From assembly GCA_947174215.1 (NCBI GenBank), contig CAMWIB010000001.1, positions 1 through 40,307 on the forward strand: DNA of 40,307 nt, in the 5' to 3' direction. Each line of letters opens with the position of its first letter. Positions within the stretch are counted from its first letter, which is position 1. This DNA comes from an uncultured Clostridia bacterium (lineage in GTDB: Bacteria > Bacillota > Clostridia > Christensenellales > CAG-917). Of the stretch, positions 1-8,091 are shown piece by piece. A program made the position numbers and the translations under genes. The notes beneath the pieces were generated by a model that was given only the letters and a program-made list of their open reading frames with translations, searched no databases and was not told where the DNA came from.

Positions 1-22
1 TCTTTATATTTAACACAAGCAA

Positions 23-61
23 ATAAACATAAAAACCTATAAGCATGCTTTGTATGTTTAT
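23..61. repeat. Inverted repeat upstream of tRNA-Asn
   Basis: Nine-base arms ATAAACATA (23-31) and TATGTTTAT (53-61) are perfect complements and enclose the 10-base palindrome AAGCATGCTT (41-50). The surrounding DNA is very AT-rich and holds no convincing gene. There is no clear U-tract, so this is not a clean intrinsic terminator. It may be the end of an upstream transcription unit or a protein-binding site. The palindrome is certain; its function is unknown. Confidence 0.35.
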
Positions 62-121
62 GGAACATTATCAAATACTTACTAATATAAATATATATAA
101 GCACAAAGTTTTAAAAATCTG

Positions 122-150
122 TTGACAAAGACAATATAAAATATTATTAT
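122..150 (+). promoter_or_regulatory. Promoter of tRNA-Asn
   Basis: A perfect -35 box TTGACA (122-127) is followed after 17 bases by TATTAT (145-150). A second possible -10, TATAAT (148-153), has a 20-base spacer and is less likely. Transcription would start near 157, giving a short leader before the mature tRNA at 174. Confidence 0.7.
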
Positions 151-173
151 AATCAAGCATTCAAAATACGTTT

Positions 174-249
174 GCCTGTTTAGCTCAGTCGGTAGAGCAT
201 TCGGCTGTTAACCGAAGTGTCGGGGGTTCGAGTCCCTCAACAGGCGCCA
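174..249 (+). tRNA. tRNA-Asn (anticodon GTT), CCA encoded
   Basis: A complete cloverleaf can be drawn. The acceptor strands are GCCTGTT (174-180) and AACAGGC (239-245). The D arm contains AGCTCAGTCGGTAGAGC, the anticodon loop reads CTGTTAA with anticodon GTT, and the T arm contains GGTTCGAGTCC. The discriminator base is G246 and the CCA end is encoded at 247-249. The gene has its own promoter upstream and an intrinsic terminator directly downstream, so it is a single-gene unit independent of the surface-protein locus that follows. Confidence 0.96.
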
Positions 250-255
250 GTTCGA

Positions 256-290
256 AAAAGCACGTTGTCATAACGTGCTTTTATTTTTTC
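256..290 (+). terminator. Intrinsic terminator of tRNA-Asn
   Basis: An 11-base-pair stem, AAAAGCACGTT (256-266) with AACGTGCTTTT (272-282), encloses the loop GTCAT and runs into a T-rich tract ending at 289. It begins seven bases after the tRNA CCA end. Confidence 0.9.
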
Positions 291-671
291 TCATTATAAA
301 TTACAAACGTTATCTCTCAACAATAAAAGCACGAATATGCCACGCACTTTTTTCTCACTTCTACCGCACAAATGATTGTTTGCTATCAATTCAAGCCGTC
401 ATTGTAAACAACGGCACTGTTTCGCACAATCATTTGCTTGCTATACGCGCTTCGCGCTTTTTTTATTGCATTGAGGAACTTGCCCTGCGATGTTTTACAC
501 CGCGCTCGCTTTGCGAGCCGACACTTCTTTCGAAGTGTACGCTCCGCAGTTTTTCGCGGATACATCCGCTTGCTTCGCTACTTCACGGGATTCGAGTCTG
601 GGCGGTTTCTTATTTTACAAAATACACTTTGTGTTTTGCATTTTGTTCGTCCATAAATTACAACAGCTTTT
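291..671. other. Non-coding, hairpin-rich interval
   Basis: I see no gene here; the open frames have no ribosome binding site and no recognisable product. The interval is packed with short perfect stem-loops. The largest is a nested structure with 11-base arms CAAATGATTGT (369-379) and ACAATCATTTG (426-436) around an inner stem GCCGT/ACGGC (395-399, 411-415). Further hairpins are GCGC-TTC-GCGC (446-456), GCTCGC-TTT-GCGAGC (504-518), ACACTTC/GAAGTGT (521-538) and GCGGA-TACA-TCCGC (556-569). They could be decayed mobile or REP-like palindromes or a structured RNA. The strand is undetermined. Confidence 0.5.
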
Positions 672-703
672 AATATATAAAACGCGACAATTGCCGCGCT
701 TTA
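672..703 (-). terminator. Terminator of the minus-strand fibre operon
   Basis: Read on the minus strand, the stem CGCGGC-AATT-GTCGCG (one G-U pair) is preceded by AAAG and followed by TTTTATATATT. It lies about 60 bases after the stop codon of the last minus-strand gene, the SipW-like peptidase. This is a good intrinsic terminator for the long operon. Confidence 0.7.
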
Positions 704-763
704 TCAAAATCAAATGTTTATTATTACAATTAGTATATTTTATCTATCGATTTTGCAAATAAC

Positions 764-1516
764 TCAACTTTCAGCATCATTCTCAATACTATCCGTAGGT
801 GCAGTCGATTGGTCGTTTTCGGGTGCCTTGTTGCCATTTTGCAGATACTCTTCAACGGCTTTTCGCTTAATCTCTTCTATGCGCTCTTCCTCGGTTTGCG
901 CCTTCTCGACGGCGGGAGTGCGTATCGTGGTTATGAGCTTCCATATAAGACAAACGAGCATAATGACAAGCGGCAATGCGATTATAAACGCAAAGCCCGC
1001 GCCGTTTTTGAATACGCCGAGTATCCAGCTTATAAACGCGGTCTTTTTCACCATAACCGCATTTATGGTGCTAAGCCTTACGGGGTCGTCCACTTTCGCG
1101 CCCGCCTTGTCGCCCTTCGTGAGAACCACGAAGTCGTTTATGGTTTCATCAAAATGCACGCCTTTCACTATGCGGTGGGTAACTTCTCGGCCTTTCATAG
1201 TCCCGCTTTCGGCGGTGTACGTTATAACCACACCTTCGACAAATAGTTCCGTATCGTTCTCGTTCACGGTCTTGCTGAGAATAACGTCGCCCACGTTTAT
1301 GTTTGGCGTCATAGAATCGGTTACAATATAGTAAAAGCGATGATTGAACAGCGACGGCGCTTTGCCCTGTCCGACTTGAACCATTATAGCCACAAAAGCA
1401 ATGAGAACTGCGACAAAAACGACGGATAACACAATGGTTATCGCGCCGCCTATTATCTTTTTCCAATTCTTAGTAGAATCGTTATTCTTTTTTGCCTTTA
1501 CGCTTTTTCCTATCAT
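764..1516 (-). CDS. SipW-like signal peptidase I (copy 1)
   Basis: A 250-residue membrane protein of the archaeal/ER-type signal peptidase family S26B, to which Bacillus SipW belongs. A membrane helix lies at about residues 22-47. The catalytic serine is in TDSMTP (Ser68), the histidine in VTHRIV (His114) and the conserved aspartate in KGDKAG (Asp136). This is the Ser-His arrangement of SipW, not the Ser-Lys pair of ordinary bacterial enzymes. A second helix at about 173-198 leads into a charged cytosolic tail carrying EEIKRKAVEEYL (214-225), a motif shared with the second peptidase of this locus. It should mature the TasA/camelysin-like proteins encoded upstream. It is the last gene of the operon. 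The ATG start overlaps the preceding gene by 35 bases and has only a weak ribosome binding site, which suggests translational coupling. Confidence 0.9.
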   Translation of the reverse strand: MIGKSVKAKKNNDSTKNWKKIIGGAITIVLSVVFVAVLIAFVAIMVQVGQGKAPSLFNHRFYYIVTDSMTPNINVGDVILSKTVNENDTELFVEGVVITYTAESGTMKGREVTHRIVKGVHFDETINDFVVLTKGDKAGAKVDDPVRLSTINAVMVKKTAFISWILGVFKNGAGFAFIIALPLVIMLVCLIWKLITTIRTPAVEKAQTEEERIEEIKRKAVEEYLQNGNKAPENDQSTAPTDSIENDAES

Positions 1517-3581
1517 TTTGCTTTGCCAACTTTTTGCGCTCTTTTTGCAGTTGCTTTATCTCGCGCATTTTATCTGCAATAACCTTTTCGATATCCTCGC
1601 TCTCGCCATAGTTGAACGCAATCTCGGAGAGTATTTGCAAGTTTTTCAATCTGTCGCTTTCAAGTATAAGCTTTACGCTATCCTCTATGACGCGCAAAAC
1701 CTGCGCTTCCTTGCGTTCCTTATCGACAATCTTATGAATCTCGGCTTTTTCCTTCTCGTTGATTTTCGCCCAGTTATCGCGTATACCGAGGTTTATAGCG
1801 GTACGTCTTTCGTTTTCCCAGAATCTGACGTTCTCCTCTCGCAAGCGTTCGAGGGTTTCAAGCTTATTCTTTTCCGTCTGTTGTGCGGACTCTCTCTTTG
1901 CCGCGGCTATATTGAGCAAGCTTTCTCGCTGAGCTTCGACAGTCTGCTTTTCTATCTCTATCCTCGCTTCTTCATCGACCTGACGGCGACGCTCGGCCTC
2001 CAATTCGCTCTCCTCTTTTTTATACGCTTCGATAGCCCTGTTGTACTCTGCAAGCGCCGCGTCGTATTCCGCCTGCGCGCTATCGTGCTTTGCCTTGGCT
2101 TCCGCAAGCTTAGACGACACTTCCCTGCGGTAGCGCTCTTCAAGCTCCTTATTCCTTTCCTTTATCTCGTCAAGCTCTTTCCTCTGCGCCGCAAGCCTCG
2201 CTTCCTCTTCTTCCTGCTTGCGTTTAAGCTCCGCTTCCTCCTCTTGGAGTCGCTTTGCCTCGGCGATATCCTCTTCCTCTTGACGTTTCAGTTCCAAACG
2301 CTTACGCGCCCTATCCGCACGCAAGCGGCGTTCCAAGTCCTTCTTCTCGCGTAAGGCAAGGAGCTTTGCCTGCTTCTCCTCTTGCAACTGCTTCTCAATA
2401 AGCTTCTGCCTCGTTACACTATCCTCTTTCAATTTATTGATGCGATACTGGCGTATAACGCGGTCAAGCGCGCCGTTAATCTTGTTAATTTGCGGAATAG
2501 TAAGAGTTTTCTCGGTTGGTATCTTCTTATAAATGGTTCGAATCTGCTCGATATCCATTTTGAGCTGAGGGAAATCGTCCGGCACGTAATCGTCGATATT
2601 CTTCGTGACGTACTCGTCGGCAAGCACCTTTTCCTTTTTCTGTGCGCTCTCCAAGCTCTCGCTCGTTTCATGAGTGGAAGCGATAGACTGCATCAGTATG
2701 GTGTTGAGATACACGATTGCGCGGAACTTATCCGCCATAGTCGGATTCATTTCCACCGTTTCCGTGCTTGTTTCCACCTTATATTCCATCTTCTCGCTTG
2801 TTTCGATATACTGCCACAGAACGAGCGCTTTCTTAAAGTTCGGGTCTTTCAGAATTACGTTCGTACGCTGAATCGGCGGTCTGACAAGCGCGCAGGAGCG
2901 CATTTCTCTTGCGAACGGACTGCCCAAGAAGTCGCTGATAATGGACTTTATACGGTTGATTCTGTCAAGGTCGGATACGCCGCCGCCCGAGCGTTTGACA
3001 ACCGCGTCAAACGGGAAATTCGCATTGCTGTTCATTTCGTAGCGAACCTTATTCTTGTTTACGGCGAATTCGCTCTCGACCTTTACGCCAAGCTCGCCGC
3101 TCTGCATAAGCGCGCCCTTGATTGCGTTGCTTCTTATCTCGATAAAGTCCTTGATTTTCAACAAAAGTGTGTATATAAAGCGATTTTCGTAAATCTCAAA
3201 GCTCTCTTCTTTTGACGTATTGAGAATCTTGGACGGGATAACCATTCCGTCCTTCGTAACCGACGATATCAAATTGGTATGCTGACTAAGGTGCTTGACG
3301 GACTCGACGGAAATACTGCGAGCCAAGGATATATCCACTATATCCTCTTCGATAACGATGAATTTACGCGGGTTACGCACTATGGTATCGAGCGCGACGA
3401 TACAGTCCTCCAAGGTGTCAATCCACTCGGTGGAATAGTTCTTCTTCGTATAAACCTGCGAAATCTTATAGTCGTTCTTTCCGCTGTCGATACTCTCGAC
3501 GTATTTGGGATATAGCTCACCCTGCTTCAATAAGGTGACTATCTGATAGACTATCTCTTCGTAAATCTTAGTACTCGCCAT
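1482..3581 (-). CDS. DUF2357-like protein with long coiled coil, McrC-like partner without nuclease
   Basis: A 699-residue cytosolic protein with no signal peptide. The N-terminal half (about 1-330) matches the pattern of DUF2357, the non-catalytic domain of McrC-type proteins: the ENRF element in FEIYENRFIYTLL (128-140) and the segment RTNVILKDPNFKKALVLW (239-256) are its usual landmarks. Residues about 370-690 are almost entirely a charged heptad-like coiled coil rich in Glu, Lys, Arg and Ala, ending in a lysine/arginine-rich tail. The PD-(D/E)xK nuclease domain usual in McrC is not visible. It starts 13 bases after the AAA+ ATPase gene, with AGGGTGA before the ATG, so the two are co-translated and probably form one complex, as McrB and McrC do. 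Its role here is unknown; a structural or adaptor function at the membrane is inference. Confidence 0.8.
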   Translation of the reverse strand: MASTKIYEEIVYQIVTLLKQGELYPKYVESIDSGKNDYKISQVYTKKNYSTEWIDTLEDCIVALDTIVRNPRKFIVIEEDIVDISLARSISVESVKHLSQHTNLISSVTKDGMVIPSKILNTSKEESFEIYENRFIYTLLLKIKDFIEIRSNAIKGALMQSGELGVKVESEFAVNKNKVRYEMNSNANFPFDAVVKRSGGGVSDLDRINRIKSIISDFLGSPFAREMRSCALVRPPIQRTNVILKDPNFKKALVLWQYIETSEKMEYKVETSTETVEMNPTMADKFRAIVYLNTILMQSIASTHETSESLESAQKKEKVLADEYVTKNIDDYVPDDFPQLKMDIEQIRTIYKKIPTEKTLTIPQINKINGALDRVIRQYRINKLKEDSVTRQKLIEKQLQEEKQAKLLALREKKDLERRLRADRARKRLELKRQEEEDIAEAKRLQEEEAELKRKQEEEEARLAAQRKELDEIKERNKELEERYRREVSSKLAEAKAKHDSAQAEYDAALAEYNRAIEAYKKEESELEAERRRQVDEEARIEIEKQTVEAQRESLLNIAAAKRESAQQTEKNKLETLERLREENVRFWENERRTAINLGIRDNWAKINEKEKAEIHKIVDKERKEAQVLRVIEDSVKLILESDRLKNLQILSEIAFNYGESEDIEKVIADKMREIKQLQKERKKLAKQNDRKKRKGKKE

Positions 3582-3594
3582 TTTTCACCCTATT

Positions 3595-5160
3595 TTAGAA
3601 CAGCTTCTTCAATCTGTTGAGGTACTCTTTGCACTCCGTCATATTTTCCTCGCCGAAATGGTCGTTTAAGTACTGGATATAGTCGTCAACCTCATCTCTG
3701 ATGTATGCGAGGTTCAAGGATTCGAACTTACGCAGAATCTTGTTGCAGAGGACGTAATCCAAGCCGTCTATCTCCGTACCGCCGCAAGCGACGTACACGG
3801 GTACGAACTCTTTGAGCTGCTTGACGATACGGTTACCAAACGCAAGACGGAAATGCTCAATGACGTAATCGTCCATTTCCTCGAACTTCTTCATATTCTC
3901 TTCGCTGACCTTATGCTCTTCCTGCGCCTTCTTAAACAGACTTTCAAGATAGGTGTAGTCGATAGGCAAGCCTTCGGTTAGCGGAGCGTCAAACGGCGCG
4001 GCTTTGGAGTTTATGTTTATCGGCATACCACGGTCGTAAACCTTATCGGATATTGCAAACGTGGAGTCGTCGTTGTTTGCCGTACCTACGTACCACATAT
4101 TCTGCGGAAGCGCAAAACGTCCCTTTACGACGTGCTTCGGGTCGCTCGGCCAGCCGCTCGGAACGAGGTCTACAACCCACTGGTCGCGGGACGGCATTTC
4201 CAAAATAGACAGCATTTCCGCGAAGTAGTACTCGACACGCGCGATGTTCATTTCGTCGAGAACGGTTATATAGACGTTCTTATTATACGTAGCGTCGTAC
4301 ATCGCCTTCAAAACCTCAGTTTCGTTGAAACGCTTGGTAAATTCGTTGAAGTATCCGAAAAGCTCCGTTCTGTCACGCCACGACGGCTGAACGGATGCAA
4401 TCGTCGTATCATTTTTAAGGAAGTGTCCTAAGCACTCGGGAAGAGAAGTTTTACCTGTACCCGATATACCTTGCAGGATTATAAGGCGCGTAGTCGCAAG
4501 CGAGGCAAAGAACAGACGGATAATCTTTGGTTCGTAGTAAAGCTTACGCCACGGACGGTCGGGATTGTTTGCGGCGTAATTTCTGAATCTGTCGCAAATC
4601 TGCTCCAACGTATAGTCGTAGCACTCGAATTTCTGCTCTTCGAAGTCGGGCGCAAGATATTTGTTGTCAACCTCCGTAAGCTTGTAGAAACGGCTCTCGC
4701 CCTCTTTCTTCTCGCTTGACGTGTCCTCTCCCTCTTCGCCTTCTATGATGTCATAGCCTTGATACGCCACTTTGAGTCCTAAGATTCTATCCTTTTCCCT
4801 CGTGGTTTTGACAAGCTCTTTTTTGAGCGTATTTATCTCGTCAACGAGGTCCTGATTGAGAACCTTATCACCGAATATCTTTTTGAATAAGCGTTTTGTC
4901 CAGAAAATGGCCTGCCACAAAAGTACGCCGAACACGGCGATTACGAGAATAAAGCAGAAGATTGCGCCAACCAACTCGCCCGTGGACAAAGAATCCTTAT
5001 AGTTGTTAAAGACTGCAACGTACTCGGGAATATTGAACATCTGATACAACGCGCCGAGTATACCGCCTGAATTTCCTATTGTCGGTGACGAGAAGAATAT
5101 ACCAAGTATACCCCCAAAGAAAATCTTGATAAAATCAAGAAAAAAGTTGCCGAACGTCAT
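3595..5160 (-). CDS. Membrane-anchored McrB-like AAA+ ATPase
   Basis: A 521-residue protein. The N-terminus has a hydrophobic stretch (about 5-23) and a strong membrane helix (about 62-86), followed by a short coiled coil (about 100-125) and an acidic linker. The AAA+ domain of the McrB family follows: Walker A GISGTGKTS (231-239), Walker B VYITVLDEMNIARVEYYF (296-313) and a sensor-1 region GTANNDDST (359-367). The Walker B region closely follows the McrB pattern. The McrB guanine-recognition segment, usually MNTADRS, is here ANNDDST, so GTP specificity is doubtful. A strong ribosome binding site, AGGGGGAG, precedes the ATG. It lies between fibre-subunit genes and the DUF2357 partner. Known McrB proteins drive nucleic-acid cleavage; a membrane-tethered form in a fibre operon suggests a different client, which I cannot name. 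Confidence 0.85.
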   Translation of the reverse strand: MTFGNFFLDFIKIFFGGILGIFFSSPTIGNSGGILGALYQMFNIPEYVAVFNNYKDSLSTGELVGAIFCFILVIAVFGVLLWQAIFWTKRLFKKIFGDKVLNQDLVDEINTLKKELVKTTREKDRILGLKVAYQGYDIIEGEEGEDTSSEKKEGESRFYKLTEVDNKYLAPDFEEQKFECYDYTLEQICDRFRNYAANNPDRPWRKLYYEPKIIRLFFASLATTRLIILQGISGTGKTSLPECLGHFLKNDTTIASVQPSWRDRTELFGYFNEFTKRFNETEVLKAMYDATYNKNVYITVLDEMNIARVEYYFAEMLSILEMPSRDQWVVDLVPSGWPSDPKHVVKGRFALPQNMWYVGTANNDDSTFAISDKVYDRGMPININSKAAPFDAPLTEGLPIDYTYLESLFKKAQEEHKVSEENMKKFEEMDDYVIEHFRLAFGNRIVKQLKEFVPVYVACGGTEIDGLDYVLCNKILRKFESLNLAYIRDEVDDYIQYLNDHFGEENMTECKEYLNRLKKLF

Positions 5161-5176
5161 TTACTCCCCCTTTCAC

Positions 5177-5962
5177 TTATGCCAGATAGTCGCCGACGAA
5201 TTGCAGCGAACTGAGCATAGCTGTCTTTTCTGCTTTACCGTTATCAATATCCACACCGCTGTACCAAGCGACGAGCCTCATTTTTTTGGTCGCACCCTCT
5301 GCGATAGTAAATGTTATTTCCTCACTCTTCGATATCATCTCAACCGCGCTCTGCTCATATATCGGCGTACCGAGCGCGATATCTCCGTAATATAGCTTTT
5401 CACCGCCGCCCATAATGCCTACGAGTACGTCGTCTACAAACAACGCCACGCAAAGCGCGTCCGCGTTATCTCCCTGAATATCGTACTTGACTATCACTCT
5501 TTGCGCAAAATCGGCATTTTTGTTGGTCAAATAGAATACTTCATCACCGTCTATTGACTTACAGTCCGTCGGAACCTCGGAACGAACCACTCCCGCATAG
5601 AAGTAAAAATCGCCTTCCGAGTCGTATGCCTGCGCCGCGGAATGGAAGTTATTCTCGCTCGTTTTATCCGAGATAATCGCAATAAAAGACTCGTAGCTCT
5701 GCCCTATCTGCGGCTTGTTCTTTGGAATCATCGGGCGCATATCTACATTGTTTGCAAAGCTAATCTCAAAGCCGTCCTTCGCGTCCGCCGCCCACGAGAT
5801 AGCAAGGTCGCCACCCGCCTCGTTGTTTGCAGAAGCCTTAAAGGAAATGACGGATACGTTGACCGCATTGCTCGCCGAGAACCATGCAAAAGTAGCCGTA
5901 GACAATGCTACCAGCAAGAGTAATACCATTATTATCGACGTCAAAACCAATCTTTTTTTCAT
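5177..5962 (-). CDS. SipW-dependent secreted fibre-like protein (TasA/camelysin type)
   Basis: A 261-residue secreted protein. MKKR is followed by a hydrophobic core and STATFAWFSASNAV (about 22-35), the classic signal-peptide end processed by SipW-type peptidases; cleavage is expected near the FAW. The mature part is predicted all-beta and rich in polar residues. It ends with a motif, LVAWYSGVDIDNG (about 230-242), that recurs in the neighbouring fibre-like proteins. It is probably exported, matured by one of the two SipW-like enzymes and assembled at the surface. It lies 17 bases upstream of the ATPase gene in the same operon. The ribosome binding site GGGG is 11 bases from the ATG, which is rather far. 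The subunit role comes from family membership; polymerisation is not shown. Confidence 0.85.
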   Translation of the reverse strand: MKKRLVLTSIIMVLLLLVALSTATFAWFSASNAVNVSVISFKASANNEAGGDLAISWAADAKDGFEISFANNVDMRPMIPKNKPQIGQSYESFIAIISDKTSENNFHSAAQAYDSEGDFYFYAGVVRSEVPTDCKSIDGDEVFYLTNKNADFAQRVIVKYDIQGDNADALCVALFVDDVLVGIMGGGEKLYYGDIALGTPIYEQSAVEMISKSEEITFTIAEGATKKMRLVAWYSGVDIDNGKAEKTAMLSSLQFVGDYLA

Positions 5963-6043
5963 ATCGCCACTTTCCCCTACTTGTTTTTCTATTTCCCGTT
6001 ATTTATTTTCAGTTCTTCTGTTTCCTATTTTGTTTCGTATGCT

Positions 6044-6811
6044 TTATACTGCCTCGCTAAACGTCAGCGAGAAGCTCGTACTCTTGTTTCCGTTTTCGTT
6101 CTTCATATCGACGCCGTCAAGCCACGCCGCAAGACGAATGCAAACCGAGCTATTTCTCGGTACGGTGAACGTGATAGAACCCGTAGCCTTGTATGCGTTT
6201 TCCATAACGGGCTTGTTGTCCACGACCTCGCCGACCTTTATATTGCCGTAGTGAATGCTTCCCGAGCCTGACATAATGCCAAGCAGTGCTGAATCTTCTT
6301 CCTTTTCTCCAACAAACATCGCTATATGCAGTTTTTCTTTAAGCTCGCCGACGACAGTGTACTCAACCTTAACGGTGATATCGTTTTCAGGCGCAATATT
6401 GTTGATATAAAAGTATTTCTGTCCGCCAACCGATAGTAGCAACGGAGTAGCCGCCGTACCGTCAAGCATTGCGACGAGCTGACCCGCGCCGTCGAGTCCT
6501 TCGAAGGTTTTTTGGAACTGCATAAACTGTGCAAGCTTCGTGCTTCCAATCACTCCGTCAACGGTTGGTATCATCGGGCTTATTTTCCCCGTAGTATCGA
6601 AGGTAAGTTCCGTTTCCTTTGCTGTCTTATCTTTTCCTATGGTAAGGAATCCGCCGACGTCCGACGAGGACGAGCGGAAACTGATTACACCTGCGCCTAC
6701 GACGTTGTTCGCACTATACCAAGCGTAGGTTGCCGTAGAAAGCACGACGAAAAGCAGGACTATCATAAGTCCGATAAAAGCTATTCTTTGAAGATGCTTC
6801 CGCTTTTCCAT
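6044..6811 (-). CDS. SipW-dependent secreted fibre-like protein
   Basis: A 255-residue paralogue of its two neighbours. MEKRKHLQR precedes a hydrophobic helix and STATYAWYSANNVV (about 25-38), a SipW-type signal. The mature domain carries the shared segment RLAAWLDGVDMKNENG near the C-terminus (about 226-241), followed by a final beta strand. The start is firm: AGGAG lies six bases before the ATG and only nine bases after the stop codon of the upstream gene, so the two are co-translated. It is probably a minor or alternative fibre subunit; what sets it apart functionally from its paralogues cannot be read from the sequence. Confidence 0.85.
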   Translation of the reverse strand: MEKRKHLQRIAFIGLMIVLLFVVLSTATYAWYSANNVVGAGVISFRSSSSDVGGFLTIGKDKTAKETELTFDTTGKISPMIPTVDGVIGSTKLAQFMQFQKTFEGLDGAGQLVAMLDGTAATPLLLSVGGQKYFYINNIAPENDITVKVEYTVVGELKEKLHIAMFVGEKEEDSALLGIMSGSGSIHYGNIKVGEVVDNKPVMENAYKATGSITFTVPRNSSVCIRLAAWLDGVDMKNENGNKSTSFSLTFSEAV

Positions 6812-6820
6812 TGCCTACTC

Positions 6821-7840
6821 CTAATTACACGCGAAGCTGAGCGACAGCTGTACCTCGCCGTTGACAATCTTGTCTACGCAATCGCTATCCCAGCCCTCGA
6901 ACCATATAATTATCGAATACTTTACCTTCTCACCGGCGGCTATTTTCAGCCCGTCGTTGTAGATAGCGTATTCGTCGCTATAAAAGAATTCCGTCATCCA
7001 AGGGTCGTTACCCTCTGCCTTTACGATGTGATACTCGCCGTTCTCGTCTTTTGCAAGCTTCCTTTCCGTATATCCTGACGAGATAGGCACGACTTCCTCT
7101 CTTTGCAGGTCGCCATCTTGCTCAACACGCACTTTATCCTCTCCATTTAGATAGTAGAACCCCTCGTTATCGGAAAAGATTCTTCTTCCCTCGGAATCAA
7201 GTTTTATATAATTTCCGTCCTCGTCAGTCTTTGGCGCGGCGTAAACGAATATCTCGTCATTGCGTATAAGCATAACGCGGAGTGCCTTTTGCGCGCCCAA
7301 CGTAGCTATATCAAAGCTGACGCGCTCACCGTACACCTTTTCCTCGGAGGTGATGTTTTGCATATAGAAGGTTCCCGCGATGAAATAATCGTCCACACTC
7401 GTGATACTTCCTTCGCCGCTGACAATCTCGATAAGTCTATCCTCGATTGGCGTAGAGTGAACGATATTCTTTCCGCTTGCGAAGGTAGTGTTCGTCATCT
7501 CGTTCGGACCGATAATCTCTATCATTTCGCTTCCCGGTACCATACTGTTGTGTGGAGATAACGTCAAAATTCTTCCGCCCGACGGCTCGATATAAATTTT
7601 GAAATTGTTTATTCTGACTGCGGAATAAAATCCGTAAATGCCGCCGACAAGCAGCAGTAAAATGAGCAATATAATACCGACAATAATAATTGCCTTTTTA
7701 TGTCTTGTAAGCGCACGCGCTTTTTTATTTTGGACGACGTAGGCGTAATCGCTGTGTTTGGGAGCGTTCTTTTGCTCGCTCTGTCCCTCAGCGTTTTCGA
7801 CGGTATCCGTCGTTACGTCATTTTTTGGTTTCTTCGCCAT
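6821..7840 (-). CDS. Fibre-like protein with cytosolic N-terminal extension and membrane segment
   Basis: A 339-residue protein. Unlike the other fibre-like proteins it has a roughly 48-residue charged cytosolic leader before the hydrophobic helix (about 49-70), then IYGFYSAVRINNF. This resembles the SipW site FAWYSA of the neighbours, but the alanine-tryptophan pair is replaced by glycine-phenylalanine. The outer domain ends with IWFEGWDSDCVDKI (about 312-325), a form of the shared C-terminal motif that is common in clostridial members of this family. If the altered site is not cleaved, the protein would stay anchored as a type II membrane protein and could serve as a base or adaptor for the fibre; that is inference. 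GGAG lies nine bases before the ATG. Confidence 0.8.
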   Translation of the reverse strand: MAKKPKNDVTTDTVENAEGQSEQKNAPKHSDYAYVVQNKKARALTRHKKAIIIVGIILLILLLLVGGIYGFYSAVRINNFKIYIEPSGGRILTLSPHNSMVPGSEMIEIIGPNEMTNTTFASGKNIVHSTPIEDRLIEIVSGEGSITSVDDYFIAGTFYMQNITSEEKVYGERVSFDIATLGAQKALRVMLIRNDEIFVYAAPKTDEDGNYIKLDSEGRRIFSDNEGFYYLNGEDKVRVEQDGDLQREEVVPISSGYTERKLAKDENGEYHIVKAEGNDPWMTEFFYSDEYAIYNDGLKIAAGEKVKYSIIIWFEGWDSDCVDKIVNGEVQLSLSFACN

Positions 7841-8091
7841 AAATTTTTCTCCGTCCGTAAGCTACCTCGCTTGCGCCCAAGTAGCCTGTCTAAAACTCTT
7901 TGCGAAAATTTATTCGCGGTTCGTTTCAAACACGACGGATAAATTTTCCCCCTCATTCATCGGACTAAACACCGTCAGTCCGACCTCTCATAATTCAGCC
8001 TTGTTGGAATCGCTCTCGCTTTTCTATGATTCCTTAGCATTCTCGGTTTTCAAATATCATTTCTCTCAAATGATTTCTGCTTTCCCTTGGG
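7841..8091 (-). other. Leader between SipW copy 2 and the 339-residue fibre-like gene
   Basis: About 250 bases without a gene. On the minus strand it holds a hairpin directly after the peptidase stop, AATCATTT-GAGAG-AAATGAT; a hairpin CGGACT/AGTCCG (7961-7982); and a hairpin with the core CTTG-GGCG-CAAG just before the next gene. A purine-rich stretch around 7938-7953, similar to the real ribosome binding region at 7840-7855, looks like a decayed duplicate of it but lacks an ATG. No consensus promoter is evident, so read-through from the peptidase gene is likely. Confidence 0.35.

Noticed and set aside
583..602. A T-arm-like string (ATTCGAGTC) suggesting a tRNA remnant
   Set aside because: The flanking bases do not form a T stem and no other tRNA arm is present.
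275..673. Open frame of 132 codons after the tRNA
   Set aside because: It starts inside the tRNA terminator, has no ribosome binding site and runs through the hairpin cluster; the product resembles no protein.
174..700. A genomic island integrated at tRNA-Asn
   Set aside because: I found no second copy of the tRNA 3' end and no integrase in the window. The other boundary is not visible, so this cannot be supported.
1482..5160. A McrBC-type restriction or defence system
   Set aside because: No nuclease domain is visible, the ATPase is membrane-anchored, and the neighbours are secretion and fibre genes. No DNA-modification or other defence gene is present.
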